A stretch of 64,000 nucleotides of DNA from Clarkia xantiana subsp. parviflora (GCA_036873135.1 JAPTYO010000005.1:13618166-13682165), one strand, 5' to 3'. Shown: positions 31,401 to 42,000, counted from the stretch's first letter. Numbers and translations: made by a program. The notes: generated by a model not told the origin, from the letters alone.

Positions 31401-34122
31401 ACTTCCCGTTACTCTTTCGTACCAGCACTGGGTTAGCCACCCAAGTCTGGAATCGGAGCTCCTTGATGAATCCAGCATCGAGCCGTCTGCCCACCTCCTG
31501 CTGAATCGCGATCCTCTTGTCTGCGCCCATTGGGCGTCTCCTCTGCGCGATAGGCTTGATCGCGGAGTCGATCTTGAGCTCGTGTACTATTACGTCGGGA
31601 CTGATTCCTGGCATATCACTTGGGGACCAGGCAAACAGTTCCTTGAACTCCTTCAAGAGATCGATCAACTCTTGCGCTCTTTCATCCGACAGGGCAGAGC
31701 CGATTTTCACCTTCCTCTGAGGCCCATCGATCTCTACTTCCTTCAAGTCCTCCATGGGGGCGGGGCGCCCATACTCTTCTCGAGGATCGGTATCTGTCTG
31801 AAGAACAGTCATGGCCTCCCTTCGTCTCCGTCGGGTGGCGTTAACGTAGCACTTTCGTGATGCCACCTGGTCACCTCTGACCTCTCCAACCCCGTTATCA
31901 GTAGGGAACTTCATTTTCTGGTGAACCGTCGAAGCGGCCGCCATAAGAGGGTTGATGGTAGTTCTCCCGATGATCGCGTTGTATGCCCCCGCGGACTCCA
32001 CCACGACGAAATCCACGTTTCGCCTCTCCATCTTCCAGCCACTACCAAACTCTACTGGTAAGGTAATCATTCCTAGTGGGTAGGAAGTGGCTCCAGAGAA
32101 TCCGACCATCGGGAAGTCCACCTGTGTCAAGTCTTTCTTTGTCTTTCCCATGGCTTCCAGAGCATCCATGAAAAGAATATCGGAGGAGCTCCCTCCATCT
32201 ATCAGGATCCGTTTCATCTCGAATCCGTCCACATCTAAAGTTACGACCAGGGCGTCGTCATGAGGGCTCTCTACGCCAACCAAATCCTTTGCTGAGAAAG
32301 AAATTTCCATCTCCTCTTTCAGGGTCCACGACCGGGACCTTTTCCCCAACACCACCGCAGCAGAGATGCGCGACGCATAGTTTTCACGAGAAGCAGAGGT
32401 ATCACCTCCCGCGGCCATTCCTCCATGGATAACGTTGATGGTTCCGCGCCTCTCTCGGCGGGCTCCCGATCCTGAGGCTTCCTGTTCCACCTTCTTCTTC
32501 TTTGGGGATCGGTCGCGGGATTTCGAACGGGAGCGGGACCTACTTCTGGAACGAGATCGACATCGTCCCTTCCCGACAAATTCTTTCAGCTTCCCCTTCT
32601 GGATCAGCTTCTCAATCTCTTTCTTCAGCTCCCGACAATTTTCGGTGTCGTGACCACTGGCCCGATGGTAACGACAGTAACGATCCGGGCGGCCTCCCAG
32701 ATATTCGCCTTCTTTCCTCGGGGGGTATCGAACGAGGCCTTGTCGCTCCATCACGGCTAATACAGAGGCCATCGAGGTGTTGATGGGGGTGACACGACCC
32801 TCTCGATTGTCTTTTCCCGCGGGGCGCTTGTCTTCCTTCCGGTCGGGACGGCCTCGGTTTCTACTCCCCTCCGACTTATCGCTTCTCCTGCGATCATCCG
32901 ACAGCTTGGACGACGTCTTTCCTCTCCCCGATTTCGGGGGATCCAGCTCTCCAGCAGCGATTTTTGACTCCTGGACATCAATTTGCTGCTTCACCCTCGC
33001 TTGTAGGGCCTCCATGCTCCATATAGCCTTCGCGGCCACGCTATGCATTAGGTCAGAGCCGTATGGGGCACTTAGGTTTCTCAGGAAGGTGCGTATCATC
33101 TCTCCTTCCGAGATTTCTTCGTCGACCTCGGCGGCACTGGCAGTGAACCGTTGGTAATAGTATGCCAACGATTCGTCGGGCCTCTGCACCACCTGGGTTA
33201 AGGCCCGTACACTCTTCAAGAGGCGTCTCCGACCTTGATACTGCTTGATGAAGCGGTCGTGCATGTCAGCCCAGCACGTGATACTTCCTGGCGGAAGGCT
33301 AAAGAACCAGGTCATGGCCCTTTCCCCTAGGGTTATCGGGAACAGCGAGCATATCAAATCTTCGTTTGAAGTCCTGCCCATGCATGCCTGAACGTGTCTT
33401 TGAACATGGCGGACCGGGTCTCCTTCTCCATCATATGCTTCGATCGTCGGGATACCTATTCCTGGCGGGGCAACGGTGTCGATCAACCGTGGTACGAAAG
33501 GATGGCTGGATCGATCCCTGAGCTCCGAGGTCATCTGCTTTTGGTCACCCGTGTAGATGCTAATAATTCTCACCACCTGGTCAGCGGTGAGGGGACCATT
33601 CAGGGGGATGGTCCTATTCTGCACTGGTCCAGGGCCGTCAACCACGAACTTCTCCGGTTGCATAGGCTCCTTACCCTTGTTCCGGGGCGGAACCTCATGC
33701 TCTTCTGGGTCCACCCTCGGCGGGGGTGGCGGTAACTCTTCTCGTGGAGGCAACTCTTCCGTTCTCCTGGTAACCCCTCTCTGATCCAGCAAAGCTTCCA
33801 TGGCAGCCAGGAACATCGGCATGGCTTCCGCTACTGTCTTGGCCAACTCCGATTTCGAAGACAACCCTTCTTCCCTTCGCGGGGCAACTCCAGCTCCAGG
33901 GCCCACCGGGTTCGGTGGAGCGTCATCCTCCACCCTACGAGGGACCTCTTGCCTGTCCCTTCCAGCGTCTCGGACTGAGACCTCATCACCATGCCCCCCT
34001 GTCTGAGAGAGAGCGGGGTTCTCACCTTCTTCAGCAGCATGTTCCGGTAGCGGAGAGTTCACAGTTCCTGCGGGACGAGAACTGCCGGCCGGAACCTGCT
34101 TCTTCTTGCCACCACCGGCCAT
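28471..34122 (-). CDS. gag-pol polyprotein of X (1883 aa): Gag-PR-RT-RH-aRH-INT
   Basis: Same length and domain order as the Y copy: capsid, CX2HX4HX4C knuckle, SR-rich tract, DGGSS protease, RT with YVDD, RNase H, a second RNase H, HHCC/DDE integrase, GPY-type tail. By eye about ten nucleotide differences separate the two 5.65-kb frames. Three change a residue: T403, A729 and L822 here against A, V and H in Y. All catalytic residues listed for Y are present. The start ATG follows the PBS after 35 bases. Transcription would start in LTR D and read leftwards, and in the present arrangement would run through the nested Y before reaching the X 3' LTR. Confidence 0.97.
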   Translation of the reverse strand: MAGGGKKKQVPAGSSRPAGTVNSPLPEHAAEEGENPALSQTGGHGDEVSVRDAGRDRQEVPRRVEDDAPPNPVGPGAGVAPRREEGLSSKSELAKTVAEAMPMFLAAMEALLDQRGVTRRTEELPPREELPPPPPRVDPEEHEVPPRNKGKEPMQPEKFVVDGPGPVQNRTIPLNGPLTADQVVRIISIYTGDQKQMTSELRDRSSHPFVPRLIDTVAPPGIGIPTIEAYDGEGDPVRHVQRHVQACMGRTSNEDLICSLFPITLGERAMTWFFSLPPGSITCWADMHDRFIKQYQGRRRLLKSVRALTQVVQRPDESLAYYYQRFTASAAEVDEEISEGEMIRTFLRNLSAPYGSDLMHSVAAKAIWSMEALQARVKQQIDVQESKIAAGELDPPKSGRGKTSSKLSDDRRRSDKSEGSRNRGRPDRKEDKRPAGKDNREGRVTPINTSMASVLAVMERQGLVRYPPRKEGEYLGGRPDRYCRYHRASGHDTENCRELKKEIEKLIQKGKLKEFVGKGRCRSRSRSRSRSRSKSRDRSPKKKKVEQEASGSGARRERRGTINVIHGGMAAGGDTSASRENYASRISAAVVLGKRSRSWTLKEEMEISFSAKDLVGVESPHDDALVVTLDVDGFEMKRILIDGGSSSDILFMDALEAMGKTKKDLTQVDFPMVGFSGATSYPLGMITLPVEFGSGWKMERRNVDFVVVESAGAYNAIIGRTTINPLMAAASTVHQKMKFPTDNGVGEVRGDQVASRKCYVNATRRRRREAMTVLQTDTDPREEYGRPAPMEDLKEVEIDGPQRKVKIGSALSDERAQELIDLLKEFKELFAWSPSDMPGISPDVIVHELKIDSAIKPIAQRRRPMGADKRIAIQQEVGRRLDAGFIKELRFQTWVANPVLVRKSNGKWRMCVDFRDLNKACPKDCYPLPRIDQLVDATSGHELLSFMDAYSGYNQIKMAKEDAPHTAFYADSDVYHYDVMPFGLINAGATYQRMVNKLFGDMLGKTMEAYVDDMLVKSRQAGDHVQNLAAAFERMKFHQVRLNPDKCAFGVNSGKFLGFMVSQRGIEVNPEKLRAIEEMQSPKNHREVQVLNGRLAAMNRFLSKASDRAMPFFDVLRANKKFEWTDKCEEAFQALKQHLRTLPPLAKPVPGEPLYLYLAVSDVAVSSVLTKIVKGNQVPIYYVSKAFAKSEINYPAIEKYLFALIIAARKLRPYFHAHEVTVLTNQPLKHFLNRPEASGRLVKWAIELTEFRIHFAPRTAIKGQALADFIAESTAPDLEVTGPAEGATMEEVPTTEQQPEQPNEENTWEMYTDGSSSVEGSGAGFILIPPGGGEPLRYALALTFKATNNEAEYEALITGLKIAKGTGVDHLKVKCDASLVVNQVQGNYEAKSPTMKKYLHEVQTLKGSFKSFNIEAIPREENAEADALSKFALGVAPEENRRVHFLEKVIISNIDPAEVCAIETGSEEEEKPTWMTPMVTYLTTGVLPDDKVAAVRLRRIADNYAMVDNQLYKKGYVKPFLKCVAEPDTNRILRELHEGVAACHEGARSLVRKALNLGYYWPSMNKEATAMVQSCDACQRYAPNIVAPAADLMPISSAWPFAQWGIDLVGPLPQARGQCKYLLVAIDYFSKWIEAKALARTTGQQILRFLQTQIISRYGVPRVLISDNGPPFNGTQLKEYLEELNIEHRTASVRHAQTNGQVESANKIVMDGLKKRVYALQGHWLDELENVLWAVRTTPKQSTGETPFGLVYGTEAVAPVEIAVASHRAKYYEPLTNEEMRRLDLDLLEEKRWKADEVQARMRLATARYYNRRVRSRQFFVGELVWRRNEFVHQDQINKLSPKWEGPYKIVGMPVPNAYKLEDLEGKMLKHSFSGEHLKKYHV

Positions 34123-34157
34123 TGATCTGGTAGAGACTATCTTGACCTTTTGTCAGA

Positions 34158-34175
34158 TTCCCACAGACGGCGCCA
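34158..34175 (-). other. Primer binding site of X
   Basis: On the minus strand this is TGGCGCCGTCTGTGGGAA, one base from LTR D and identical to the Y PBS. Confidence 0.9.
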
Positions 34176-34176
34176 A

Positions 34177-34919
34177 TGTTGGATCACGGGCGAAGCTCTG
34201 TTACGTCCTTGACGGAATGCTCGGACTCCTAAGCTCCGCGTGGTCCTGCACAAGGGGATAACCTGGGTGGTGACCCAGAATCCCTCTCCGATGCTTAAAT
34301 GAGTACAGTAATCAATGGGGTGGTAAGCCAAAGTCTAAGCTCGTAATTCAGATTAGGATTTTCTGGGGTAACTTCCTCCTTTATATAGGAGACGAAGTTA
34401 CCCAGAGTTACCTGAGGCCATCTTGGCCGTTATGGCCACGATTCCGTATATCTCGGGGGATTCCGTATATTTCGCCCCACGCTCCGCGTATCTTACCCAT
34501 ACTCCGTGTATCTCGGGCACGCCCTGCGTATCTCGGAGGAACTTATCCGTTATCTTTAACCGTCTCCCACTACCCTATCTGGTAGGCGGGTTTCTCGGTC
34601 TTATCCTCTGATCCCAAGTCCCGACTCCCGTCGGAGACTCCAGAGTTGTCTCATTCTAGATCACCACCCAGGACCTTCAGTCTCTGCGGGACAGGTCCAG
34701 CCTCTGCGGGGCTTTATCATCGGGGCCTTTACCAAGGCATATCGGGGCCTACTCAGAGGCTTCTTATCAGGAGCGTACAACTCCTATGTCGGGCCCGCCT
34801 ACGTCGGGGGCTCTTCGTACTGGGCCTCTGGACCTTCCGGGCCTTTACGAGGCCCACTGGACTTACTTGCTGTCCATTGGATGTTTAACGGGGCTAACGA
34901 TTACTATCGGAACCCATCA
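34177..34919 (-). repeat. LTR D: 5' LTR of X (743 bp)
   Basis: It shares the three diagnostic bases of LTR A and differs from A at one observed site (CTCTGTTACG against CTCTATTACG). It is followed by the TSD GGCAG and the LINE. Confidence 0.95.
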
Positions 34920-34924
34920 GGCAG

Positions 34925-35469
34925 CAGAACGAGGCAGTGACTAGAGTGATAGAGACAACGGAAAAGTGGAGTCCCCCATCACAGAGCTTCATCAAAGTCA
35001 ACTGCGATGCATTGTGGGATAAGGCTTCGCTGTCCGGAGGAATTGTTATTGACTGCAGTGGTAACGTTTTAGGTGGATTCGACGAGCCTTCTAGTAACCA
35101 TGGGAGTCTCCAGCATGAAGTTGAAGCCATTCACAAGGGTGTTGAACGCGTCATAGCTAATGGATGGATTAAAGTGATCTTCAAATCAGATTCGAGGGAA
35201 GCCGTAGTCGGTCTGCGAAAAGAGGGTCAGACAGACTGGAGAATAGCGACTCTATCCAAGATTGCAAATGGTCGGTGGTTTCGCGACAAGAAAATGATTG
35301 TGCTAATTGGATTGCTATCCAGTGTAGATTGAGGTCGTGTATTTATTATTGGGTGCATACACCCCCGCCCTCTCTTTTGTTGTTGATTATTAAGGATTCG
35401 GTGTTTATCCCTCCGTGAACTATTTGCGTTGATTAATAAATAAAGTTCTTTTTGGCAAAAAAAAAAAAT
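34925..35469 (+). pseudogene. LINE ORF2 3' end (RNase H) with poly(A) tail
   Basis: It continues the frame broken at 16200: QSFIKVNCDALWDKASLSGG, then a GIVIDCSGNVLGGF strand and HEVEAIHKGVERVIANG, as in the RNase H domain at the end of plant LINE ORF2. A frameshift occurs near 35285. In the next frame the typical tail HTPPPSLLLLIIKDSV follows. AATAAATAAAG and an A-run of about 13 end the element. Removal of X restores KRQQNEAVTRVIE across the junction. Confidence 0.85.
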
Positions 35470-35775
35470 AATCTCTTTAAAATTCACATATTTTCTGTAC
35501 TAATTTAATATGAATCAGCGCAATCTCATATATTCTGGCTCTACTAATTTTGATTATTTATTACTAATTAATTTTCTTATTTAATTCATAAGTGAAGAAA
35601 ATATTGTCATTTAACACTACACAGTAAATTGTTTGACTATTGTATTATTATAAATTGAGATAGCAATCGGCAATGAAACACTTAATGTTGGGGATATGCT
35701 AACTTGAGATGTATTGTGTGCCTGTGAATAAATCAAACTTGATTATGCGGGTTTTGAATGCGAGACGATATTGAC
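35470..35775. other. AT-rich sequence between LINE tail and element U
   Basis: Nothing recognised. It contains the left target site of U (TTGAC, 35771-35775) and is continuous with 52162 when U is removed. One of the few stretches here not assigned to an element. Confidence 0.5.
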
Positions 35776-36182
35776 TGATGGATATTGATATAAACATTTT
35801 TATTTGATACCATAATAGGTATTAACTATAAATAGTCTGATGCCATAACGGTCAATCAGCTATTAATATTCAACTACCATAACAGTAATTGCCTAAATAT
35901 TCTGTTACCATAACGATCATCGTCAATAAATGGCTACATACCATAATAGTTATTATGTTATTTTATACAAAGAATTATATGATTAACATTTGAGAGATAT
36001 GAAAAATTATATACAAAATAGTGATCCCTCTTTATATGAACGGTTACTAATTTGATCGTCGGAGAGGGATCGCCGGGGTTCGCCCTGGCATTGTCCCATT
36101 TTGCAGGTGCGTGCCCGGAATTCGAAGACTAAGGAGCTCGGAGATACCGTGGAAACCATCCCGGTAATTCCAGGATCCAACA
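35776..36182 (+). repeat. 5' LTR of U (407 bp)
   Basis: It starts TGATGGATATTGA and ends CAGGATCCAACA. CTATAAATAG at 35826-35835 is a possible TATA box. About eight differences from the right LTR (near 2%) were seen. Confidence 0.93.
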
Positions 36183-36183
36183 T

Positions 36184-36201
36184 TGGCGCCGTCTGTGGGA
36201 A
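36184..36201 (+). other. Primer binding site of U
   Basis: TGGCGCCGTCTGTGGGAA, one base after the LTR and identical to the PBS of X and Y. Confidence 0.92.
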
Positions 36202-36884
36202 CCGAACAATTAGTCATGTTCGGTTTCACAAAATCTCAACATTCTGGGTTCCCAACCCAAGATCTGGGCACGCAACTCTCGTCCTCTACTGATCGGAAGT
36301 TGCGAATCAAAGTTCTTCCCATTCTCTTATTAGGGGCAGGGCCCGCAGATCCATGCCCACGAAAATGGTGAATCTACGGGTATGAGCTTTAAGCGAAAAA
36401 CTGGGCAAAATCTCTAGTATCCAGGATCTGAGATTTATATCCATGAGATATGGAATATCTACACCAGCAGCTGCTTGCTCGGCAACCTAAAGCAGGTCTT
36501 TCCACAACATGTCCAGGAGAGCTTCGACGGATCGGGGGCTCGTCTCCATGAGAAAACCAGATCTGGAGTTCAGACCTCCAGACTCCGTCATAGCAACCCC
36601 GGATTCCTCACCGGCCCGAGTCTTCTTGTCCGGACTCACCTGTCAAATAGCAGCCCCGCTCCTCCTCATCATGGCACTGTGGATAAATCATCCATGACGT
36701 CGCTTTCGCAGCCAAGCGCTGCCCGAATGACGGGTCCGACCCTGGCTTGTACCATGAGCTCACCGACGTGGTACCTTCGTATGTAGCGATGTTTCTTGTC
36801 TACGGTTTAGTGAGGTTGTGGAAGATCTTCAATTCAGATCAGTATTCCGGCATCGACAACATCGTGGCGCTATGGCATGGAAAC
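36202..36884 (+). other. U leader region left of the W insertion
   Basis: Short frames only. One starts MFGFTKSQHSGFPTQDLG shortly after the PBS, where gag would begin, but stops after about 50 codons and shows no gag motif. W is inserted after GAAAC at 36880-36884. Confidence 0.6.
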
Positions 36885-37701
36885 TGTTAGGTTCCGAGAT
36901 TGGGGTCAACGGGTGGTCGGCTCAAATCTCGTTCCTCACTGGAGATGTGGATGATCCGGTACTCTCGGGTTGCACTGTCTTAGCTTGCGTCCTTCCTTCC
37001 GTAGCTTCTCTTCTCCTTGCGCCCTGCAGAAGGGGCAGTACCAAGCACAGAGGGGGGGGGGTGGTGCCTGATGAACCCTCTCCGATGCCTAAGTCAGTAT
37101 CGTTTTTAGAGAGATAAAGCTAGAGAGATGTCAGAGCAAAATAATCCAAATTGCCAAGATGATCAAATGAATTGTGAAGGCGGGGTATTTATAGGCAACG
37201 GTGTCATTAAGGTGGCTTAATGACATCGTTAACCTTTAAACACAGTTAATTAACCTTTAAACGCATAATTAGGACCTTAGGATACGGAGAAGGTAGGCGG
37301 AGTAAGCCGAGTGTGGGAGTCCAAAAGTGGTGCCGGGGCCCTTGGGGGGAAGGGAAATCCGACCCCCAAGGGTAGGGGTTGGGTGAGGGCACCCAACCCC
37401 TCCTAGGGAGGATGGGGTTGGCCAACCCCATCCCTCCTAGGAGAGATCGGGTTGGTCCACCCGATCTCCCCTAGGGGAGATCGGGTTGGCTGACCCGATC
37501 TCCCCTAGGGGAGGTCGGGTGTGGCCACCCAACCTCACCTAGGTGAGTTTGCCTCGGCCGGACGAGCGCTTCGGCCTCGTCCGTGCCGTTGATGTTCTCT
37601 CGAAGTGTTCGGGTTGAAGTTTCGATTTACAATCAATAATGGGATGATAAAAATACAACGGTTCGGAAGTCAACGGGTTCAAATTGGGCGTATATCCATC
37701 A
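36885..37701 (-). repeat. 3' LTR of W (817 bp)
   Basis: In element sense it starts TGATGGATATACGCCC and ends CGGAACCTAACA. TATAAATA is on the minus strand at 37186-37193. U3 contains palindromic repeats around CCTAGGGGAGATCGGGTTGG (about 37380-37545). A G-run of 9 is near 37052. Confidence 0.93.
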
Positions 37702-39248
37702 CATGCCCCCGAGTCAACCAATGGCCTAACCCTTGATTGACTCTATTTCAGGATGGTATGATACGCGCAATTTGAAACCGGGGTTTTACCTTTCGTCTGA
37801 ATGCTTGCTTACCCATGGATGCGCGTCTCCGACTTTGCCCCCTGCCTTATGAGATAGAGGAGTTGTAAATGTTAGAGTAGCGCGGACGTGTGCCTAAGCA
37901 CGCGTCCGTCTGAGGTGGGAGTAATAACTCTACCTTTGCTACAGACATGTACTTAAAAAATGCATACTCGCACAAGGATGCAATACGAATGCAACTAAGT
38001 GACTTATGCTTCAATTTCGTGTCGGGATTTTGCCTAAGTGAGGAAAAATTTAATTTTGGCCAAAATTTTTTTTCCTAAGTATGGAATGCTCAAGAATAAG
38101 CCTAACTTGATAGTTTTTCTAAGTATGGAGATATACTTAGCCATAGTTAAAAGGGATAAAAGTGATTGTTTTTCCTTGGCCCTTGGATCTCATTTAAAAA
38201 TAAATGGAGGCTGGTGATTAAAATTCTTTAAAAAACCCTACCATCTTTCAAATATAGAGGAGAGTTAATAAAATACCTTAGTTAGTCACCATAGCCACCA
38301 TCTTCCCTCTTCACTTACCCTTGGAGAGCAAGAAAAAATTGAGAGCACACCCAAGGTAAGGGCTGGCCAAAATTCCGGCGAGAAACCCGAAATTCCGGCC
38401 AGCAGCTCCGGCGGGAGGTGACAGGGGACCGTTACCCACGACGGCGAGGGACTCCACGGCTTCGACGGACGGCTACGGCGGCGTGGAGGCGGGACGGACC
38501 AGCAGACCAGGACGACGCCAAGGCTGCCGCTGACGAAGGCCACGTCTGGTCCGGCGAGGGCGATCGACGGCGAGGTGGGGCGACTCCGGTGCAACGTGCG
38601 GTGTTTTCCGGCGACGGTGGGGCGGCCAAAATCAGCTCCGGCGACGACAGGACTTGACCTCCGGCGAGGGACTGATTTCCGGCGGTCTCCAGATTCGAAA
38701 TCCGGACCCGTTTATCACATCGGGTCGGGTTTTCCGAAGGTCCACTCTTTTCTTTTCCGTTACCGCGTAAAACGTTGATTTTTTGAATCGTTGATACTTG
38801 ATTGCCGATGCTTGATTGCCGAAATTTGATTGAATGTGGGATTGCCGTGGGTAGCCGTAGGTAGTCGTGGATTTGGAAAAATTTTGCCAGTCGCCCGGAG
38901 ATAGTTTCTTGTCCGGTTAAACTATCCCGGTTTTGAATTTGATATTGTATCGCCGTTGGTGTGTTGATCTTCGTTGGAGGGCGTAACGGTAATTTTGCCC
39001 AAAAACCGACTTTAGGTTCGGATAAAATTATTCGATTTGGGTTGTCATGGTGTCCTTGGCTCATATTGGCTATCTTTGTTGGGTGTCTTCGAATCTTTGG
39101 TTGTTGTTGTTGGTCGAGTGTCAGAGTATTTCCGGTTTTTCGGAAATTTTCTTGCCTTGATATTTGTCATGTCATGTCGTGGCAGGTACTGTATTCCTGG
39201 TGGTGTCCGCGCACACAGACTCTACAGAGGCGTTACATCCTCCGAAGG
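37702..39248 (+). other. W 3' noncoding region and 5' UTR of the antisense gene
   Basis: It starts with the reverse complement of the polypurine tract (CATGCCCCCGAGTC). From about 38280 it looks like the 5' UTR of the antisense gene: CACCCAAG then GTAAGG at 38356 is a good donor and TCGTGGCAG then GTACTG near 39186 a good acceptor. The GC-rich stretch 38390-38660 has chance open frames on both strands and would be intronic in that model. Confidence 0.55.
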
Positions 39249-41618
39249 ATGAGTGAGTTCCTTTTCTCTTCTTTTTGTCGCATTACTTCCTTTCCTATCA
39301 TTAGCTTAGTGTCGCGATCTAAGCTGGGTTGTTAGTCGAAACTTGATTCGAACTTTGGGATTTCCTGCTACCTTTGCCTTAGGTCTCGCTGCCCTGTCGG
39401 AGAACCATCTCACTAGGTCCGATTACAATGAGCACGTTACCTTAGGAGATATCTGTCCCCTAGATGAGCCTCTATATCCTTTCCTCCCCTCCTTGGGGAA
39501 TACCTGCGAGACGGTGACGGAGCCTCCTAGGGGGAAGGTCGTCGTTTACCCCTCCCAGATTCGATTTGGGTTGAGGTTGCCTTACTGCGATGACCTCATA
39601 GAGTTGAGCAGGTTCTTCAGGATTTCTCCTGTGAACCTTGCCCCCAGTGCCCTCCGTGTCTGGGTGGGCTTCCGGGTGTTGTGCCATTGGTACTCCTGGA
39701 AGTATTCCCTCGTTCTGTTCCGATGTTTCTACCGGTTCCAGTACCAGACGAAGGTGGGGTTTGCGAGTTTCGTAACTCGCCATCCGACCTTCAAGGATCC
39801 CCGATTTGCTGATTTCGGGTTGAGTGGGGTCGAGTGGGATACCTCTCTTCGCTTCGTGGCCCGGAGCGACAACTCGGCCAGTCACTGGGCCAAGCATTAC
39901 TTCTTCATTACGGATCGATACGTCACTTGGTCGGTCTTGAATGAAGATCGGTCGGATGGTTGGCCTGCTTTTGGGGAGTTCTCCTCCGTTGATTTGGAGA
40001 CTATGAAGATCATTCATGAGAGCAACAGGACTCGATCGTACTGTCCCGTGTCCTTAGTGACTGAGACGGATCTTTACGAGGCCGGGATCAGTTTGACTCC
40101 TGACTCCGGGGGTTCGGTATGTCACTTAGTCTTCTCATCTTTATTTACCTTCTGCTCTTCCTTTGTAGGTTGGTTTCATGGAAAAACTTATAACGTGCAG
40201 GGAGCCCCTGTTGACCTGAGCAAGAGGAAGGCTCCACTCTGAAGAAATCCCCCATGCCTGGGAAGAAGGCTGGGGCCTTTGGTATGTTTCCTCCTGTTTG
40301 CTTCTTTATGGTATAGCTTGTGTTTTTCTTACATTGCTAGGGCGCTCCCCCTTGGTGACCGAGAGGGTTGTCTCCGTAGGCAGAGACTCTGGACCTTCCA
40401 AGTCCAAGCCGCGGAGATCTGATTCTGAGGCCGGGGCCTCGGCTGCTAAGAGGAAGAAAGCTGCGGTTCCTGCTTCGCCTGTTGCTCGTCCTCCGACCCT
40501 ATCTCGTGATAAGGAGATGGTGGTTGAAGAGGTGCCTTCCCTGGCTGACAAAGGGAAGCGACCTGTTGGTGGTGGTTCCCCTGCCCCCCAGCCGAGGGCG
40601 CGGTCCTCAGGTTTGATCTCTACCTTGTTACTGATCCTTCTATGTTTATATTTTCCTTTGACTTGTTTCGCTTGTGTAGGTGGGCCTCCGACTTTAAGTC
40701 GGAAGGATTTCGCACGTCTTACTGATGAAGATGTTATTGGGTCTGAGTGGACTCCTTTCGCTGGTTTGAAGGAGTTCCACCTTGATAGCAACTCCTCTTT
40801 GCGGACTCCTGAGGTTGGCATCCGCGTACTCCGCAGTGCCATCCCCCCTGGCGATCGTGTTGCTCAGCCCAAGTCTCCTGGGGAGACTCGGCGCTTTGTT
40901 CAGGGTGTACTCTCTCGTTATGCACCTGTGAGTTGTTCCTTGCTTTCCTCTTTATACTTTTATAATGGCTGTCTTTCGGTTACTCATCCCTTGTTTGAAT
41001 TGTTAGGGTATGTCTGACATGGTGAACATGTCATCGCTCGTGCTCGAGTTATCTGACGAGAAGAAGACCCTTGAGGACAGCCAGGTCTCTCTGAAGGCGG
41101 AGCTCACCACTGCTGCTGAGAAGGCGCGCTTATCTGATTTGAAGATGCAGGAGCTCAGGGACCAAGTGTCCTTGCTTGAGACTACCGTGGGTAGTTTACG
41201 CCGGGAGGCTGAGGTTGCATCTTCACTCCACTCTGAGGAGTTGCGGAAATTGGAGGCTAGTTGCCGGGCAGAGGAGAGGACTGTCGCAGTGTCTGAGTAC
41301 AAGGCTTCCTCTGCCTTCACTGCTGATTATAGCGCGCGTCTCACTCAGGAGATGAACCAGTTTGGTGAGTATCTGGTTGATCATATTTTCCGCATTGATC
41401 CTCAGTTTCCAGTTGGTGACCTTGGTGACTTCGGGCCATACGCCACTGGCTACATGGCTGTTCTGAGGGGTCAGGCTGCTGTTGCAGACGAGCCTGCCCC
41501 TGCACAGGTGGATGATACTCCTGTGGAGATCGATACTTCAGACTCCTCCTCTTCATCCATCTCTGCCGGTGGTTCAGCTTCAGGGGGTGAGGGTGACTCC
41601 CCCGAAGGCTCTGATTGA
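39249..41618 (+). CDS. Antisense gene (aORF) of W, multi-exon, gypsy-type-transposon-like domain plus coiled coil
   Basis: Exon 1 ends ATGA at 39252 before GTGAGT. Exon 2 (39383-40116) gives SLAALSENHLTRSDYNEHV and a domain with GKVVVYPSQIRFGLRLPY, LAPSALRVWVGFRVLC and SHWAKHYFFITDRYV, parallel to the Z antisense protein and the PF04195 family. A piece ending SPMPGKKAGAFG (to 40281) follows; its acceptor is uncertain (AG before GAAGGCTCC fits the frame). Exon 40341-40610 is basic (RRSDSEAG, KRKKAA, KGKRP). Exon 40680-40927 holds RKDFARLTDEDVIGSEWTPF. The last exon, 41007-41618, is a coiled coil (MVNMSSLVLEL...) ending in an acidic Ser/Gly tail. Phases agree across 40610/40680 and 40927/41007. 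The gene may still be expressible. Its function is unknown. Confidence 0.75.
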
Positions 41619-42000
41619 TGTGTTTACATCATGCTATCTTTGTGTATATAACTATACTCCTTCTCCCCTTTAATGGGTTGAGTATCTTTTGAGATTGTGG
41701 TGGGATTTTATGTTGCTTTCCTTTGTCGCATTGTGTTGTTGACTACGTGGTTCGCTTGGCTTTACATTAGTGCTTCTCATGCTTTTGTATATATCCCTTT
41801 GGTTATGGACTCTTCTCTTGATGTGTTTCCTTTACTTATCCTTCTTTCGTGTTTTCCTTCATACCATACCTGCTATTTCATCAAGAAAAAACATTATGTG
41901 TTCTCCATATAACTTTACTTTGAAATTACTTTCTCATGGGATCCTTCTCAATAATGGTGTAATGTTCTCTTCTGATACCCTTTAAATGGTATACGTGGTA
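41619..42000 (+). other. 3' flank of the W antisense gene
   Basis: T-rich sequence after the stop codon, probably 3' UTR and downstream region. No gene was seen. Confidence 0.5.

Larger units (their letters stand above)
16201..34919 (-). mobile_element. Element X: intact-looking Ty3/gypsy Tat-type element containing element Y
   Basis: It is flanked by the direct repeat GGCAG (16196-16200 and 34920-34924). Outer LTRs A (left, 3') and D (right, 5') share three diagnostic bases absent from the inner pair B/C and differ at one observed position in 743. Removing 17402-26608 and one CGTCC restores a complete element of about 9.5 kb: 5' LTR, PBS, gag-pol, tandem repeats, antisense gene, PPT, 3' LTR. 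The gag-pol is uninterrupted and the LTRs are nearly identical, so insertion was recent. It sits in LINE ORF2. Confidence 0.95.

Noticed and set aside
38418..39064. GC-rich frames on both strands near the W 3' end
   Set aside because: The region fits a leader intron of the antisense gene; both strands are open because of composition and no domain is visible.
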